DNA from: Deferribacteraceae bacterium UBA1873
Lineage (GTDB): Bacteria > Chrysiogenota > Deferribacteres > Deferribacterales > Flexistipitaceae
Length of the DNA stretch: 36,237 nt
Direction of reading: 5' to 3'
Assembly (NCBI GenBank): GCA_002338145.1
Contig: DDHP01000021.1
Location: forward strand, 54,871 to 91,107
Below, in pieces: positions 1-8,257 of this stretch; positions within the stretch are counted from its first letter, which is position 1; the number at the start of each line of letters is the position of its first letter. The notes under the pieces are model-generated. The model was given only the letters and a program-made list of their open reading frames with translations, was not told the DNA's origin and did no database searches. A program made the position numbers and the translations under genes.

Positions 1-93
1 AGTTATGAGACCCTGAAACAAGTAATTGCTTACGGCAAATTTATAGGCTACAGGGTGACAGCAATGCAATTATTCAAAGCTCTTTTATTGTAA
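1..93 (+). CDS. C-terminal tail of an unidentified gene (5' truncated)
   Basis: Frame 1 is open from the window edge to a TAA at 91-93 and encodes 30 residues ending in AMQLFKALLL; the other two forward frames stop within the first 15 bases. The tail is mixed basic and hydrophobic and carries no motif I can recognise, so the product is unknown. It lies 99 bp upstream of metF on the same strand and may be the preceding gene of the same transcript. It could also be chance coding in an intergenic stretch. Confidence 0.4.
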   Translation, partial: SYETLKQVIAYGKFIGYRVTAMQLFKALLL

Positions 94-117
94 AAATGGG
101 GTGATGCCAGAGAGAGA

Positions 118-157
118 AATTGTGGTTTGCAATAATTCACAATTAGTATAGTATATT
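118..157 (+). promoter_or_regulatory. Inverted repeat and weak promoter-like boxes upstream of metF
   Basis: A 7-bp perfect inverted repeat, AATTGTG at 118-124 and CACAATT at 138-144, is followed by -10-like boxes TATAGT (147-152) and TATATT (152-157). TTGCAA (127-132) inside the repeat could be a -35, but spacing to either -10 is off-optimal (14 or 19 bp). The symmetry could be an operator controlling metF. No T-run follows, so it is not a typical terminator. No SAM or cobalamin riboswitch core was seen. Weak evidence only. Confidence 0.3.
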
Positions 158-192
158 TCCTTAAAAAGCGAAAATATGTATATGGGGTAGGT

Positions 193-1056
193 ATGAAAAT
201 TAATGAAATTCTTAAAAAAAAGAATTTGGTGGTATCTTTTGAATATTTTCCTCCTAAGAAACCTGAAAATGAGCATATCCTTTTTGAATCTATAGAGCAG
301 CTCAGCAAATATAATCCTGACTTTGTTTCCGTAACCTATGGAGCTGGCGGCAGCACTCAGGATAAGACACTGGAGTGGACAAAAAAAATAAAAAATATTT
401 ACAAACAGAATGTTATGATGCACTTGACATGCATCGGTTCTACAAAAAACAGTATAATAAATATTCTTGAGGAACTTAAAGCAGAGGGTATAGAGAACAT
501 TTTGGCTCTTAGAGGTGACATCCCTGAAGGTACTGAGGATGTTGATTCGCTGTTTACTGATTTTAGGTATGCCTCTGATCTGGTAAAGCTCATAAAACAT
601 TATGAAAGACGTTTTTCTGTAGGTGTTGCCGGGTATCCTGAAGGACATATTGAATGTAGTTGTATAAAAGAGGATATTGAAAATCTGAAAAAGAAGGTTG
701 ATGAAGGTGCTGAATTTATCATGACTCAGCTCTTTTTTGATAACAGCTACTTCTATGATTATCTGGAAAGACTGGAAAAAAATAACATCAATCTCCCTGT
801 TATTGCCGGAATAATGCCCATTATTAATATTAAACAGGTTATAAAATTTACAGATATGTGCGGTGCAACTGTACCGGAACATTTAAAGAAAAAAATGATG
901 GATAAAGAGCCGGAAGATATGCTCAGGATAGGGGTTGATTTTGCAACGGAGCAATGCAGGGATTTAATCGAAAACGGCGTCACAGGTATACATTTTTATA
1001 CACTTAACAGAGCCAGAGCCACAATAAATATACTGGATAATCTCCGGATTAACTGA
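193..1056 (+). CDS. metF: 5,10-methylenetetrahydrofolate reductase (MetF)
   Basis: 287 residues, the usual length for bacterial MetF (E. coli about 296). The enzyme uses FAD to reduce 5,10-methylene-THF to 5-methyl-THF, the methyl donor for methionine synthesis, in the cytoplasm. Family motifs run in order: FEYFPPKKPE near residue 16, SVTYGAGGST, HLTCIGSTKNS, LALRGDIPEG, VGVAGYPEGH, EGAEFIMTQLFFD, PVIAGIMPI and GIHFYTLNRA at the C-terminus, together forming the TIM-barrel active site. The ATG at 193 is preceded by GGGGTAGG a few bases upstream. The next gene starts 5 bp after the stop, so metF and mqnB are probably co-transcribed. Confidence 0.95.
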   Translation: MKINEILKKKNLVVSFEYFPPKKPENEHILFESIEQLSKYNPDFVSVTYGAGGSTQDKTLEWTKKIKNIYKQNVMMHLTCIGSTKNSIINILEELKAEGIENILALRGDIPEGTEDVDSLFTDFRYASDLVKLIKHYERRFSVGVAGYPEGHIECSCIKEDIENLKKKVDEGAEFIMTQLFFDNSYFYDYLERLEKNNINLPVIAGIMPIINIKQVIKFTDMCGATVPEHLKKKMMDKEPEDMLRIGVDFATEQCRDLIENGVTGIHFYTLNRARATINILDNLRIN

Positions 1057-1061
1057 ACCCA

Positions 1062-1715
1062 ATGATACGTTTAAACAGAGCTTTTTTTGTCCCCACATTA
1101 AAAGAAGCTGAAAAAATTTTCCCCGGGGTTTCTTTTTATAAAAATTCATATGGACTTCATTTCTGTGATTTAAAAGACGGAATGATTGTAGTCACAGGTA
1201 TTGGCAAAAGTAACGCCACGTTTGCAGCATCAGTGATTTTTGCAGAATATTCATTTGAAATAGTCTATTTTATTGGAATCTGTGGCGCATATAAAAGCAG
1301 CTGTTTAAAAATCGGTGATCTTATAAGTGTTGAATATGATTATTTTGCTGACGAAGGTCTCCTTGACGAATCCGGCAATTATAGGTTGATTTCAGAAATG
1401 GGATTTCCCGTAGTGGATAATGGAAAGGATTTTATCATATTTGACAGGGCAGAGGGTATAACGGGTGTATCCGCTAACACGGTATCGTTTTTAAGTGGCA
1501 CGGATTATATTGCGGACATTTATTCTATTAAGACAGGTGCTCACATTGAAAATATGGAGGGGGCGGCATTTGGTTTGGTATGCGAAAAATTCGGTCAGCG
1601 AGCTGTTCATATAAGATCTGTTTCTAATTACTGCGGTAACAGAGATGAGCAAAATTGGAATATTATGAAGGCTTTTGATTCACTTTATGACTATGTTAAG
1701 AGTCACCATACCTGA
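1062..1715 (+). CDS. mqnB: Futalosine hydrolase (MqnB), menaquinone biosynthesis
   Basis: 217 residues of the nucleoside phosphorylase/nucleosidase (PNP/UDP) fold. Visible motifs are VTGIGKSNATFAA (residues about 45-57), IGICGAYKSS, the family motif NMEGAAFGLV around residue 165 that contacts the ribose, and a C-terminal SVSNYCGNRD followed by W, typical of futalosine hydrolases rather than MTA/SAH nucleosidases. MqnB releases hypoxanthine from futalosine to give dehypoxanthine futalosine in the alternative menaquinone pathway. It follows metF by 5 bp with no clear ribosome site, suggesting coupled translation. The other mqn genes are not in this window. A general MTA/SAH nucleosidase is the main alternative. 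Confidence 0.85.
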   Translation: MIRLNRAFFVPTLKEAEKIFPGVSFYKNSYGLHFCDLKDGMIVVTGIGKSNATFAASVIFAEYSFEIVYFIGICGAYKSSCLKIGDLISVEYDYFADEGLLDESGNYRLISEMGFPVVDNGKDFIIFDRAEGITGVSANTVSFLSGTDYIADIYSIKTGAHIENMEGAAFGLVCEKFGQRAVHIRSVSNYCGNRDEQNWNIMKAFDSLYDYVKSHHT

Positions 1716-1725
1716 AAAATTGTGC

Positions 1726-1855
1726 TAAGCAGAAACGCAGATGTATTTGTTATATAAGAATAGAGATTCCTCGGCTCCACTCCCCCTGAGAAGAAAATGT
1801 CATCTCGACCGGAACGGAGCGGAGAGATCTCATTTATGCTATATGCTAAATAAAT
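1726..1855 (+). repeat. Dispersed hairpin repeat, short copy (copy A)
   Basis: This 130-bp stretch shares most of its sequence with 9489-9735. The first part (TAAGCAGAAACG, then TTGTTATATAAGAATAGAGA) is nearly identical between copies, and both end in ATGC-TATGC-AATAAAT. Inside lies an imperfect inverted repeat, arms 1763-1783 and 1811-1831, matching at 16 of 21 positions. It fills the first half of the 311-bp gap between mqnB and the CheBR gene. No T-run follows, no transposase is encoded, and no target-site duplication is obvious. The orientation sign is arbitrary. Confidence 0.85.
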
Positions 1856-1971
1856 ATGCAAATATGCTTACTATATTTTGTTACTTTGTGCATTTTTAGT
1901 ATTCAACAGATAGTGATGCAAAAATAATGAAGATTATTGACTCTGGGATGATTTATTTTAAACTGTTATAA

Positions 1972-2005
1972 ATCGTTAGATATGTTATAGTGAAGACATC
2001 GTTAG
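1972..2005 (+). promoter_or_regulatory. Candidate promoter -10 flanked by a direct repeat, upstream of the CheBR gene
   Basis: A good -10 hexamer TATAGT lies at 1986-1991, 35 bp before the CheBR start codon, with no convincing -35 at 17 bp. It is bracketed by two identical 8-mers, ATCGTTAG at 1972-1979 and 1998-2005, 26 bp apart. A short AT-only inverted repeat (AATAAT, 4-bp loop, ATTATT, 1923-1938) lies further upstream. The arrangement suggests an activator- or repressor-controlled promoter; this is inference. Confidence 0.35.
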
Positions 2006-2026
2006 CTAAACCAAAAGGCAGGCAAT

Positions 2027-5000
2027 ATGACAGCAAATAATGATGTTCACAGAAAGGATTTTTTTCTTGTTGGTGTGGGTGCATCAGCGGGCGGCTTAGA
2101 AGCGCTGGAAAAGCTTTTTAATAACATTCCCGACAAAACCGGCATGGCTTATGTAGTTATACAGCATTTGTCACCGGACTACAAAAGCATGATGATGGAG
2201 CTTCTCAGCAAGTTCACCAATATGCGTTTAAGGCGTATCGAAGATTCTATGGAGATTGAACCAGATACGGTTTATCTGATTCCTCCGAAAAAAAATGTTG
2301 AGTTAAATGAAGGAAAATTTAAACTTTTGGACAGGCCTGATATTCATTCTTTAAATCTGCCTATAGATATTTTTTTTAAATCTTTGGCATACGAATACGG
2401 TGAAAAAAGTATCGGGATAGTTTTATCCGGTACAGGCACGGATGGGACACTTGGTGTACGTTCCATTAAAGAGTACGGAGGGCTTGTGATAGTACAGGAG
2501 CCGGAGACGTCTAAATTTGATGGAATGCCCCGAAGTGCTTTGAGTACAGGGATTGCTGATTATGTTTTATCGCCGGAGGATATCCCGTATCAGATTATGA
2601 AGTATATAAAGCATCCTGTTATTGCCAAATCAGTGAATGAGCCCCCCACCCCTCTTAAATCTGAGGATCATATGGCAAAGATTTATCAACTATTGAAAAA
2701 CCGTTTCGGCCTTGACTTTACATATTACAAGAAAAGCACAATATACAGGCGTGTGGAGCGCAGGCTTGGCATCAAGCAGTTTTCGGATTTGGAAGATTAT
2801 GTTGAATTCCTTAAAAATAACCCCGGTGAAATGGATAGTTTATACAAAGAGTTGCTTATAGGTGTAACAAAATTTTTCAGAGATTATGAGGCTTATGAGT
2901 TTTTAAAGAAAAATGTGGTGCCTGAAATAATACGCAGTAAATCAAAATTTGGTGAGAAGGAAATAAGGTGCTGGATTCCAGGGTGTTCGACAGGGGAAGA
3001 GGCATTTTCACTGGCGATAATTTTTTTAGAGCAACTGGAAGTTGAAGGTGTAAATCTGGATCTGAAAATTTTTGCAACAGATATAGATAAAGGCGCCTTA
3101 GACTATGCCGGTAACGGTTTTTATCCTGAAAGTATTGTTGCTGACATAAGTTCGGAACGTTTAATGAAATATTTTATAAAAGAAGGGGACTATTACAAAA
3201 TTAATGATAAAGTCCGTAAAAAGGTTATTTTTGCTAAGCACAATCTTATTCAGGACCCTCCGTTTAATAAAATAGATTTGGTGTCCTGCAGGAATTTATT
3301 GATTTACTTTCAACCACTTTTACAAAAAAGGGTTCTTTCCTATATGTATTTTGCGTTGAGAAAATCCGGATATCTTTTTCTCGGCAGTAGCGAAACTGTG
3401 GGTGATATGGACTATCTTTTCAGAAATATACACAATAAATGGAAGATTTTTCAGAAAATAGGAGAAACCAATCGTCTTGTCCTGAGTAATTTACATCCTG
3501 GGATAGGTGATAAAGGTATGAAAGAGCATAGCGAAGTGGATCATTCCGGGTTAACGAGAGCGGTTAGCAAAGATGAGGATATAATTGAATCAGCCAAGGA
3601 AGCCGTTATCAGAAGTAACCTGCCACCGACGGTTGTGGTGGATGAGCACTACAATCTTTATTACGTGATGAATGATGCTGACAGGTACATAAGATTTCCC
3701 CGCGGTAAAGCTCAATTTAATATTTTACATCTTGTTCCCAAATCACTTTCTACATTGTTAAGTACACTTATCAATAAAGCGCAAAAAGAATGGAAAAAAA
3801 CGGTGTACAAAAATATAGCAATGGATGATAATACATATATAGATTTAAAGGTGGAACCTTGTGAAACGGAAAAATCAGGGCGTAAATATTATCTTGTGAT
3901 TTTCGAAGAGTCCAAAGTTAAAACCTATGATTTCGAGGATAGGAATGATGGTCATTATTCGGACGATTTGAAACAGAGAATTAAGGATTTAGAACAAGAG
4001 CTCAGCTATACAAAAGAGAACCTACAAGCTACAATTGAGGAGTTGGAAACGTCCAATGAAGAGCTTCAGACTACTAATGAAGAATTGCTATCTTCCAATG
4101 AGGAGCTGCAAAGTACCAATGAGGAGCTTCAATCTGTTAATGAAGAGCTTATCACCGTTAATGCTGAATATCAGAATAAGATAGAAGAACTGACAGAACT
4201 GAACAATGATGTAAATAATTTGCTGGCAGCAACAGAAATAGGAACAGTTTTTCTGGATAGTTCCCTTTGTGTGCGCAAGTATACATCGACTGTTTCCCAT
4301 AATATTTTTCTTATTGAAAGCGATATAGGGCGTCCCATAAAACACATTTCTCACAATTTTATAGATATTAATCTCTATAATCTGTGTCTACATGTTTTCC
4401 AACAGAATGAAACTATTGAACGGGAAGTACGCACGAAAGATGGCAAAACCTGTATTCTGCGGATATTGCCATACCGAATATCCGAAAAACATATAAAAGG
4501 TGTTGTCATCACGTTAATGGATGTTACTGAGCTAAGTGAAGCAAATAATCAACTGCGAATGATATCCCAAGCAATAGAAATGAGTCCTTCTGCTGTGGTG
4601 ATTACCGATGACAGCGGTAATATTGAGTATGTCAATCATTCTTTTGAAAATATTACCGGTTACTCTTTTAACGAGGTATATAATAAATCCACAAACATTC
4701 TTAAATCCGGTAAACACTCCAAAAGTTTTTATGATAAGCTGTGGAAGACTGTGTGTCAGGGTGATGTGTGGAAAGGTGAGTTTGTCAATAAAAAGAAAAA
4801 TGGTGAATTATATACCGAGGATGCTGTGATTGTACCGGGAAAGGATGGAAACGGTAATATTGTGAAATTTGTGAAATTAGCCAATGATACTACTGCTCAG
4901 AAAGAATATATGGAGGAGTTGAGCAAAATTAAGTTATTTATGGAAAAGCTTGAGGAGCCTGTTTTTGTAATAAATTCAGATGCCAGATTCTCTTTTGTCA

Positions 5001-5245
5001 ATGAATCCATGCAGGAATTTACAGGTTACAACAAAAATGAATTGATGAAAAAAACTATATATGATTTATGCCCTTCCTTTAGCAATGCTATGTGGGCACA
5101 GATCAGAGATGATGTAAAAGAGAAAGGGATTATTACCCGGAGCATTAAAATACGTAAGTCTGACGGAAGTGATGTGACACACGATGTCAAACTTATTAAT
5201 ACGGAAACGGTGGATGACCATTATATTTATTCAATAATAAACTGA
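2027..5245 (+). CDS. CheB-CheR-PAS fusion protein (chemotaxis-type methylesterase/methyltransferase sensor)
   Basis: 1072 residues. Domains in order: CheB methylesterase (about 10-195) with the catalytic triad visible as S20 in GASAGGLEAL, H47 in QHLSP and D139 in LSGTGTDGT; CheR all-alpha N-domain (about 212-270); CheR SAM-dependent methyltransferase (about 275-480) with IPGCSTGEEAFSLA at 317-330, FATDID at 349-354 and CRNLLIYF at 421-428; a PAS-like segment (about 525-630); a coiled coil (about 645-725) built from repeated NEELQSTNEELQSVNEEL units; then three PAS-type domains to the C-terminus. The CheB part has no receiver domain and the protein has no kinase domain. AGGCAGG precedes the ATG. 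It lies 25 bp upstream of a hybrid kinase, its probable partner. Such fusions act on glutamates in signalling proteins; the target here is unknown. Confidence 0.92.
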   Translation: MTANNDVHRKDFFLVGVGASAGGLEALEKLFNNIPDKTGMAYVVIQHLSPDYKSMMMELLSKFTNMRLRRIEDSMEIEPDTVYLIPPKKNVELNEGKFKLLDRPDIHSLNLPIDIFFKSLAYEYGEKSIGIVLSGTGTDGTLGVRSIKEYGGLVIVQEPETSKFDGMPRSALSTGIADYVLSPEDIPYQIMKYIKHPVIAKSVNEPPTPLKSEDHMAKIYQLLKNRFGLDFTYYKKSTIYRRVERRLGIKQFSDLEDYVEFLKNNPGEMDSLYKELLIGVTKFFRDYEAYEFLKKNVVPEIIRSKSKFGEKEIRCWIPGCSTGEEAFSLAIIFLEQLEVEGVNLDLKIFATDIDKGALDYAGNGFYPESIVADISSERLMKYFIKEGDYYKINDKVRKKVIFAKHNLIQDPPFNKIDLVSCRNLLIYFQPLLQKRVLSYMYFALRKSGYLFLGSSETVGDMDYLFRNIHNKWKIFQKIGETNRLVLSNLHPGIGDKGMKEHSEVDHSGLTRAVSKDEDIIESAKEAVIRSNLPPTVVVDEHYNLYYVMNDADRYIRFPRGKAQFNILHLVPKSLSTLLSTLINKAQKEWKKTVYKNIAMDDNTYIDLKVEPCETEKSGRKYYLVIFEESKVKTYDFEDRNDGHYSDDLKQRIKDLEQELSYTKENLQATIEELETSNEELQTTNEELLSSNEELQSTNEELQSVNEELITVNAEYQNKIEELTELNNDVNNLLAATEIGTVFLDSSLCVRKYTSTVSHNIFLIESDIGRPIKHISHNFIDINLYNLCLHVFQQNETIEREVRTKDGKTCILRILPYRISEKHIKGVVITLMDVTELSEANNQLRMISQAIEMSPSAVVITDDSGNIEYVNHSFENITGYSFNEVYNKSTNILKSGKHSKSFYDKLWKTVCQGDVWKGEFVNKKKNGELYTEDAVIVPGKDGNGNIVKFVKLANDTTAQKEYMEELSKIKLFMEKLEEPVFVINSDARFSFVNESMQEFTGYNKNELMKKTIYDLCPSFSNAMWAQIRDDVKEKGIITRSIKIRKSDGSDVTHDVKLINTETVDDHYIYSIIN

Positions 5246-5270
5246 AACTATTAAGCAAAGGAATGAAGCA

Positions 5271-8162
5271 ATGGAAGATAGGGATCTTGTTTTTAAAAAG
5301 CTTAGAAACAGGGCTGAAAAAAAACTTGAAAAAATGGGTGTGGATGTAAGTGATCTGAATTTCAAAGATATGGACGAGCTTGTTCACGATCTTTCTGTAT
5401 ATCAGGTTGAGTTGGAAATTCAGAATGAAGAACTGAAAAACTCCCAGGTTCAGTTACAGGAATTAAAAGACAGGTATTTTAAGCTTTTTGATAAAGCTAC
5501 TGTTGGCTTTGTTATACTGGATAAGGATATGATTATTAATGATGTCAACAATACTTTTGTTGATATCATAAAACAGGATAAAAGTGATTTAATCAATGCT
5601 CATATTTCTGTTTTTTTGGATAGCGATAGTTTTGTATCATTCTCAGAAGTTTTTACCGATACACTTAAAAATAAAAAAACGAATGAAATAAGTTTCCAGT
5701 TCAAAAACGGCAATGAGGAAGTTAAAAAGGTTGATGCCACCTTTTCTTATATTACGCTTTATAAGACGGAACAGCCCTGTGTTTTGATTACTATGAAAGA
5801 TGTTACGGAACACAAAATCCTTGAAGAAAAATACCGGTTACAGAATGCTAAGTTCAAAATTATTTTTGATGAAGCCCCTGTGGGTATATGTGTTACGGAT
5901 ATAAATGGACGTTTCCAGTATGTGAATAAAACGTATACAGAAATTTATGGATATAGCAAAGATGAGCTTATCGGACAACATTTTACTATGGTAACCAGAA
6001 CCGAAGACAAAGATTTCTGGGCAAAAAAACATGACAGATTTCTTATACATAATGAAGATGACCCCAGAGGAGAATGGGTGGTTCGCCGCAAAAATGGGGA
6101 ACAAATCATTATACATGCTGAAGCGGTAAGATTTTTAGATGATGACGGACAGTATAAAAAAGCTACTTTTGTAGTGGATATTACAGACAGAATAAACAAA
6201 GAAAAAGAACTTCAGAAAGCTAAAATTCTTGCAGAAGAGGCCACCAAAACAAAAAGCAGATTTTTAGCAAATATGAGCCATGAAATGAGAACCCCTTTGA
6301 GCGGGATTGTAGGATTGGTTGATCTTTTGGCTGGGACAGATCTGACTTTGAAACAGAAAGAGTATGTCCAGCTTTTGCAGAAGTCTTCAAACCTTATGAT
6401 GAATATTATCAGTGATATACTCGATTTATCCAAAATAGAGGCAGGTAAGCTGGATTTAAAGATAAGCACTTTTAAACTGAAGCAGGAAATTGTTAGTGTT
6501 CTGAAGAATCTTTCTTTGCGCATAGATCACAGCAAAATCGATTTTGTTGTGGATATGGATGAAAATGTACCAGATAAGGTAGATGGTGATTCAACACGTC
6601 TTAAGCAAATTATATTTAATATTGTAGGTAATGCCATCAAATTTACAGAAGAGGGTTATATTTCTGTCAGGATTGCTTCTTCCAATATTGACAGAAAAAG
6701 TGCAGTTGTCCATTTTATTGTGAAAGATAGTGGTATAGGTATGAAACAGGAGGAACTGGATAATCTTTTTGCCCCTTTTGAGCAGGGTCAGCAAACTCCT
6801 TTCAGCCAGGCAGGTACAGGATTGGGCTTAAGTATTTCCAGGTATCTTGTGGATTCAATGGATGGCAATATCTGGGCTGAAAGTGAACCTGGCCGGGGGA
6901 GTACATTTCACTTTACTATCCCCTTTGAAGTTGTTTTACCGAATGATCAGATTTTAAAGAACAGTCTCTCTGATGAGTTTGATAATTTGGTATCCATTGT
7001 CCTGGGCACTTCAGGACAAATTACTTCTAAAATTGGAAGCTTTCTTGAGTATGGGGGTATTACTCCTTACTTTTTTGAGGACCCTTTTGAAATGGCAAAA
7101 TTTTTCAATAAAGAATGTACATCTGAGGTGTGTAATATTGTCGTTATACATAAACCTGGAGTTTTGGATGCTGTGGAATCTTTCAATATTTTTCAGGAAA
7201 ACAAAGAAAGAAAATGTAAGATAAACAGTATTTGCATTTCACCGTTGCTTTCTCCTGAATATCAGAAAAGTGTTGACAAGTTGTTTGATAACCATATGAC
7301 TATTCCGGTGACAAAGGCAGAATTTTACCAGACTTTGTTTAATTTTGTTCACGACATAGAAGATGGGGAAATTGAAGAGGAGAATGGAGATATCTCAGGA
7401 CTGAAAATTCTGGTAGCTGAAGATAATGAAATAAATCAGATGGTTATGAAGGAAGTTCTCACCCATTTTGGCAGTGACTATTTGATTGCTGAAAATGGCG
7501 TAGAAGCTGTGGATGCTTTTAAAAAAGACAAATATGATTTAGTTTTGATGGATATAAGGATGCCGGAGATGGACGGCATTGAGGCTACAAAACTTATAAG
7601 AAATTATGAGAACGAAAACAATCTTGAATCTGTTCCCATAATTGCTTTGACTGCTCAAATATTCAGAGAGGAAAATGAAAAGTGTATGAACGCCGGTATG
7701 GATTATATAATAACAAAACCGATTAATATTTCAAAACTGGTAAAACTTGTGGATACTTACGGAAAGCAGAATAAAAAGCAAATAGCAGAGTCTGAAAATT
7801 CAAATAAAGAAGAATTGGAAGATGCATATGATAAAATTAAAAATATTCTTTTCAAAAACTACGGTCAGGAAATGATTGTCAGTCTGGTGGAACTTTTTCG
7901 CTCAAAGAGTAAAGAGTATATGCAGGAGATAGAAACTGCTTATCAAAACAACGATTTTAATGCACTGGAAGCCAGTGCCCATAAACTTAAAGGTGCAGTA
8001 TCAAATTTTAGATATGACAAAGCCACAGATGCTGCGGCGAATTTGGAGCGGAAAGCACGGTATAAAGATGCAAACGATTTTGATTCGGGACTGGCTGATT
8101 TGAAACAATCCCTTGATGAACTGGAAAATATTCTGCAAATGCTTATTTCATCTTCTGAGTGA
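5271..8162 (+). CDS. PAS-PAS hybrid histidine kinase with receiver and HPt domains
   Basis: 963 residues. A short N-terminal coiled coil carries the motif VYQVELEIQNEEL, common in kinases found beside CheB-CheR fusions. Two PAS domains (about 65-180 and 190-310) lead to HisKA with H337 in NMSHEMRTPLSG, then HATPase_c (about 440-560) with NAIKFTEEG, DSGIGM and GTGLGLS. A degenerate receiver-like segment follows (about 572-692), then a true receiver with D761 in LVLMDIRMPEMDG and K in TKPINIS, and a C-terminal HPt domain with H904 in AHKLKGAVSNF. No membrane segment was seen, so it is probably cytoplasmic. The chain H337 to D761 to H904 makes a complete internal phosphorelay lacking only the final regulator. 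AAAGGA sits 8 bp before the ATG. Confidence 0.93.
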   Translation: MEDRDLVFKKLRNRAEKKLEKMGVDVSDLNFKDMDELVHDLSVYQVELEIQNEELKNSQVQLQELKDRYFKLFDKATVGFVILDKDMIINDVNNTFVDIIKQDKSDLINAHISVFLDSDSFVSFSEVFTDTLKNKKTNEISFQFKNGNEEVKKVDATFSYITLYKTEQPCVLITMKDVTEHKILEEKYRLQNAKFKIIFDEAPVGICVTDINGRFQYVNKTYTEIYGYSKDELIGQHFTMVTRTEDKDFWAKKHDRFLIHNEDDPRGEWVVRRKNGEQIIIHAEAVRFLDDDGQYKKATFVVDITDRINKEKELQKAKILAEEATKTKSRFLANMSHEMRTPLSGIVGLVDLLAGTDLTLKQKEYVQLLQKSSNLMMNIISDILDLSKIEAGKLDLKISTFKLKQEIVSVLKNLSLRIDHSKIDFVVDMDENVPDKVDGDSTRLKQIIFNIVGNAIKFTEEGYISVRIASSNIDRKSAVVHFIVKDSGIGMKQEELDNLFAPFEQGQQTPFSQAGTGLGLSISRYLVDSMDGNIWAESEPGRGSTFHFTIPFEVVLPNDQILKNSLSDEFDNLVSIVLGTSGQITSKIGSFLEYGGITPYFFEDPFEMAKFFNKECTSEVCNIVVIHKPGVLDAVESFNIFQENKERKCKINSICISPLLSPEYQKSVDKLFDNHMTIPVTKAEFYQTLFNFVHDIEDGEIEEENGDISGLKILVAEDNEINQMVMKEVLTHFGSDYLIAENGVEAVDAFKKDKYDLVLMDIRMPEMDGIEATKLIRNYENENNLESVPIIALTAQIFREENEKCMNAGMDYIITKPINISKLVKLVDTYGKQNKKQIAESENSNKEELEDAYDKIKNILFKNYGQEMIVSLVELFRSKSKEYMQEIETAYQNNDFNALEASAHKLKGAVSNFRYDKATDAAANLERKARYKDANDFDSGLADLKQSLDELENILQMLISSSE

Positions 8163-8257
8163 ATAAACCAAACTTTTGCAAGCTGAATGAATTAGTTTTT
8201 CTTGTTATTTCTATATAAATTTAGTAAAGTTTGTCAAAATATTTGAAGGTAAAATCT

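Noticed and set aside
1..192. SAM or cobalamin riboswitch upstream of metF
   Set aside because: No conserved riboswitch core or terminator/anti-terminator pair was found; the stretch is explained by a gene tail and one inverted repeat.
85..882. Long open frame (265 codons) on the minus strand across metF
   Set aside because: It lies antisense to a clear metF, is rich in Phe/Ile/Tyr as expected for a reverse frame in AT-rich DNA, and shows no domain.
1726..1855. CRISPR repeat or transposase-bearing insertion sequence
   Set aside because: Only two dispersed copies, no spacer array, no cas gene and no transposase frame in or beside them.
4015..4165. DNA tandem repeat or recent duplication in the CheBR gene
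   Set aside because: The periodicity is at protein level (coiled-coil heptads) with varied codons; it is a known feature of this protein class.
8163..8230. Terminator after the hybrid kinase (AAACT...AGTTTTT)
   Set aside because: The stem is only about five A/T-rich pairs with a long loop, too weak to support.
8231..8257. TTG start giving a longer AI-2E family protein
   Set aside because: No ribosome site precedes it, while the ATG at 8258 has GAAGGT at proper spacing.
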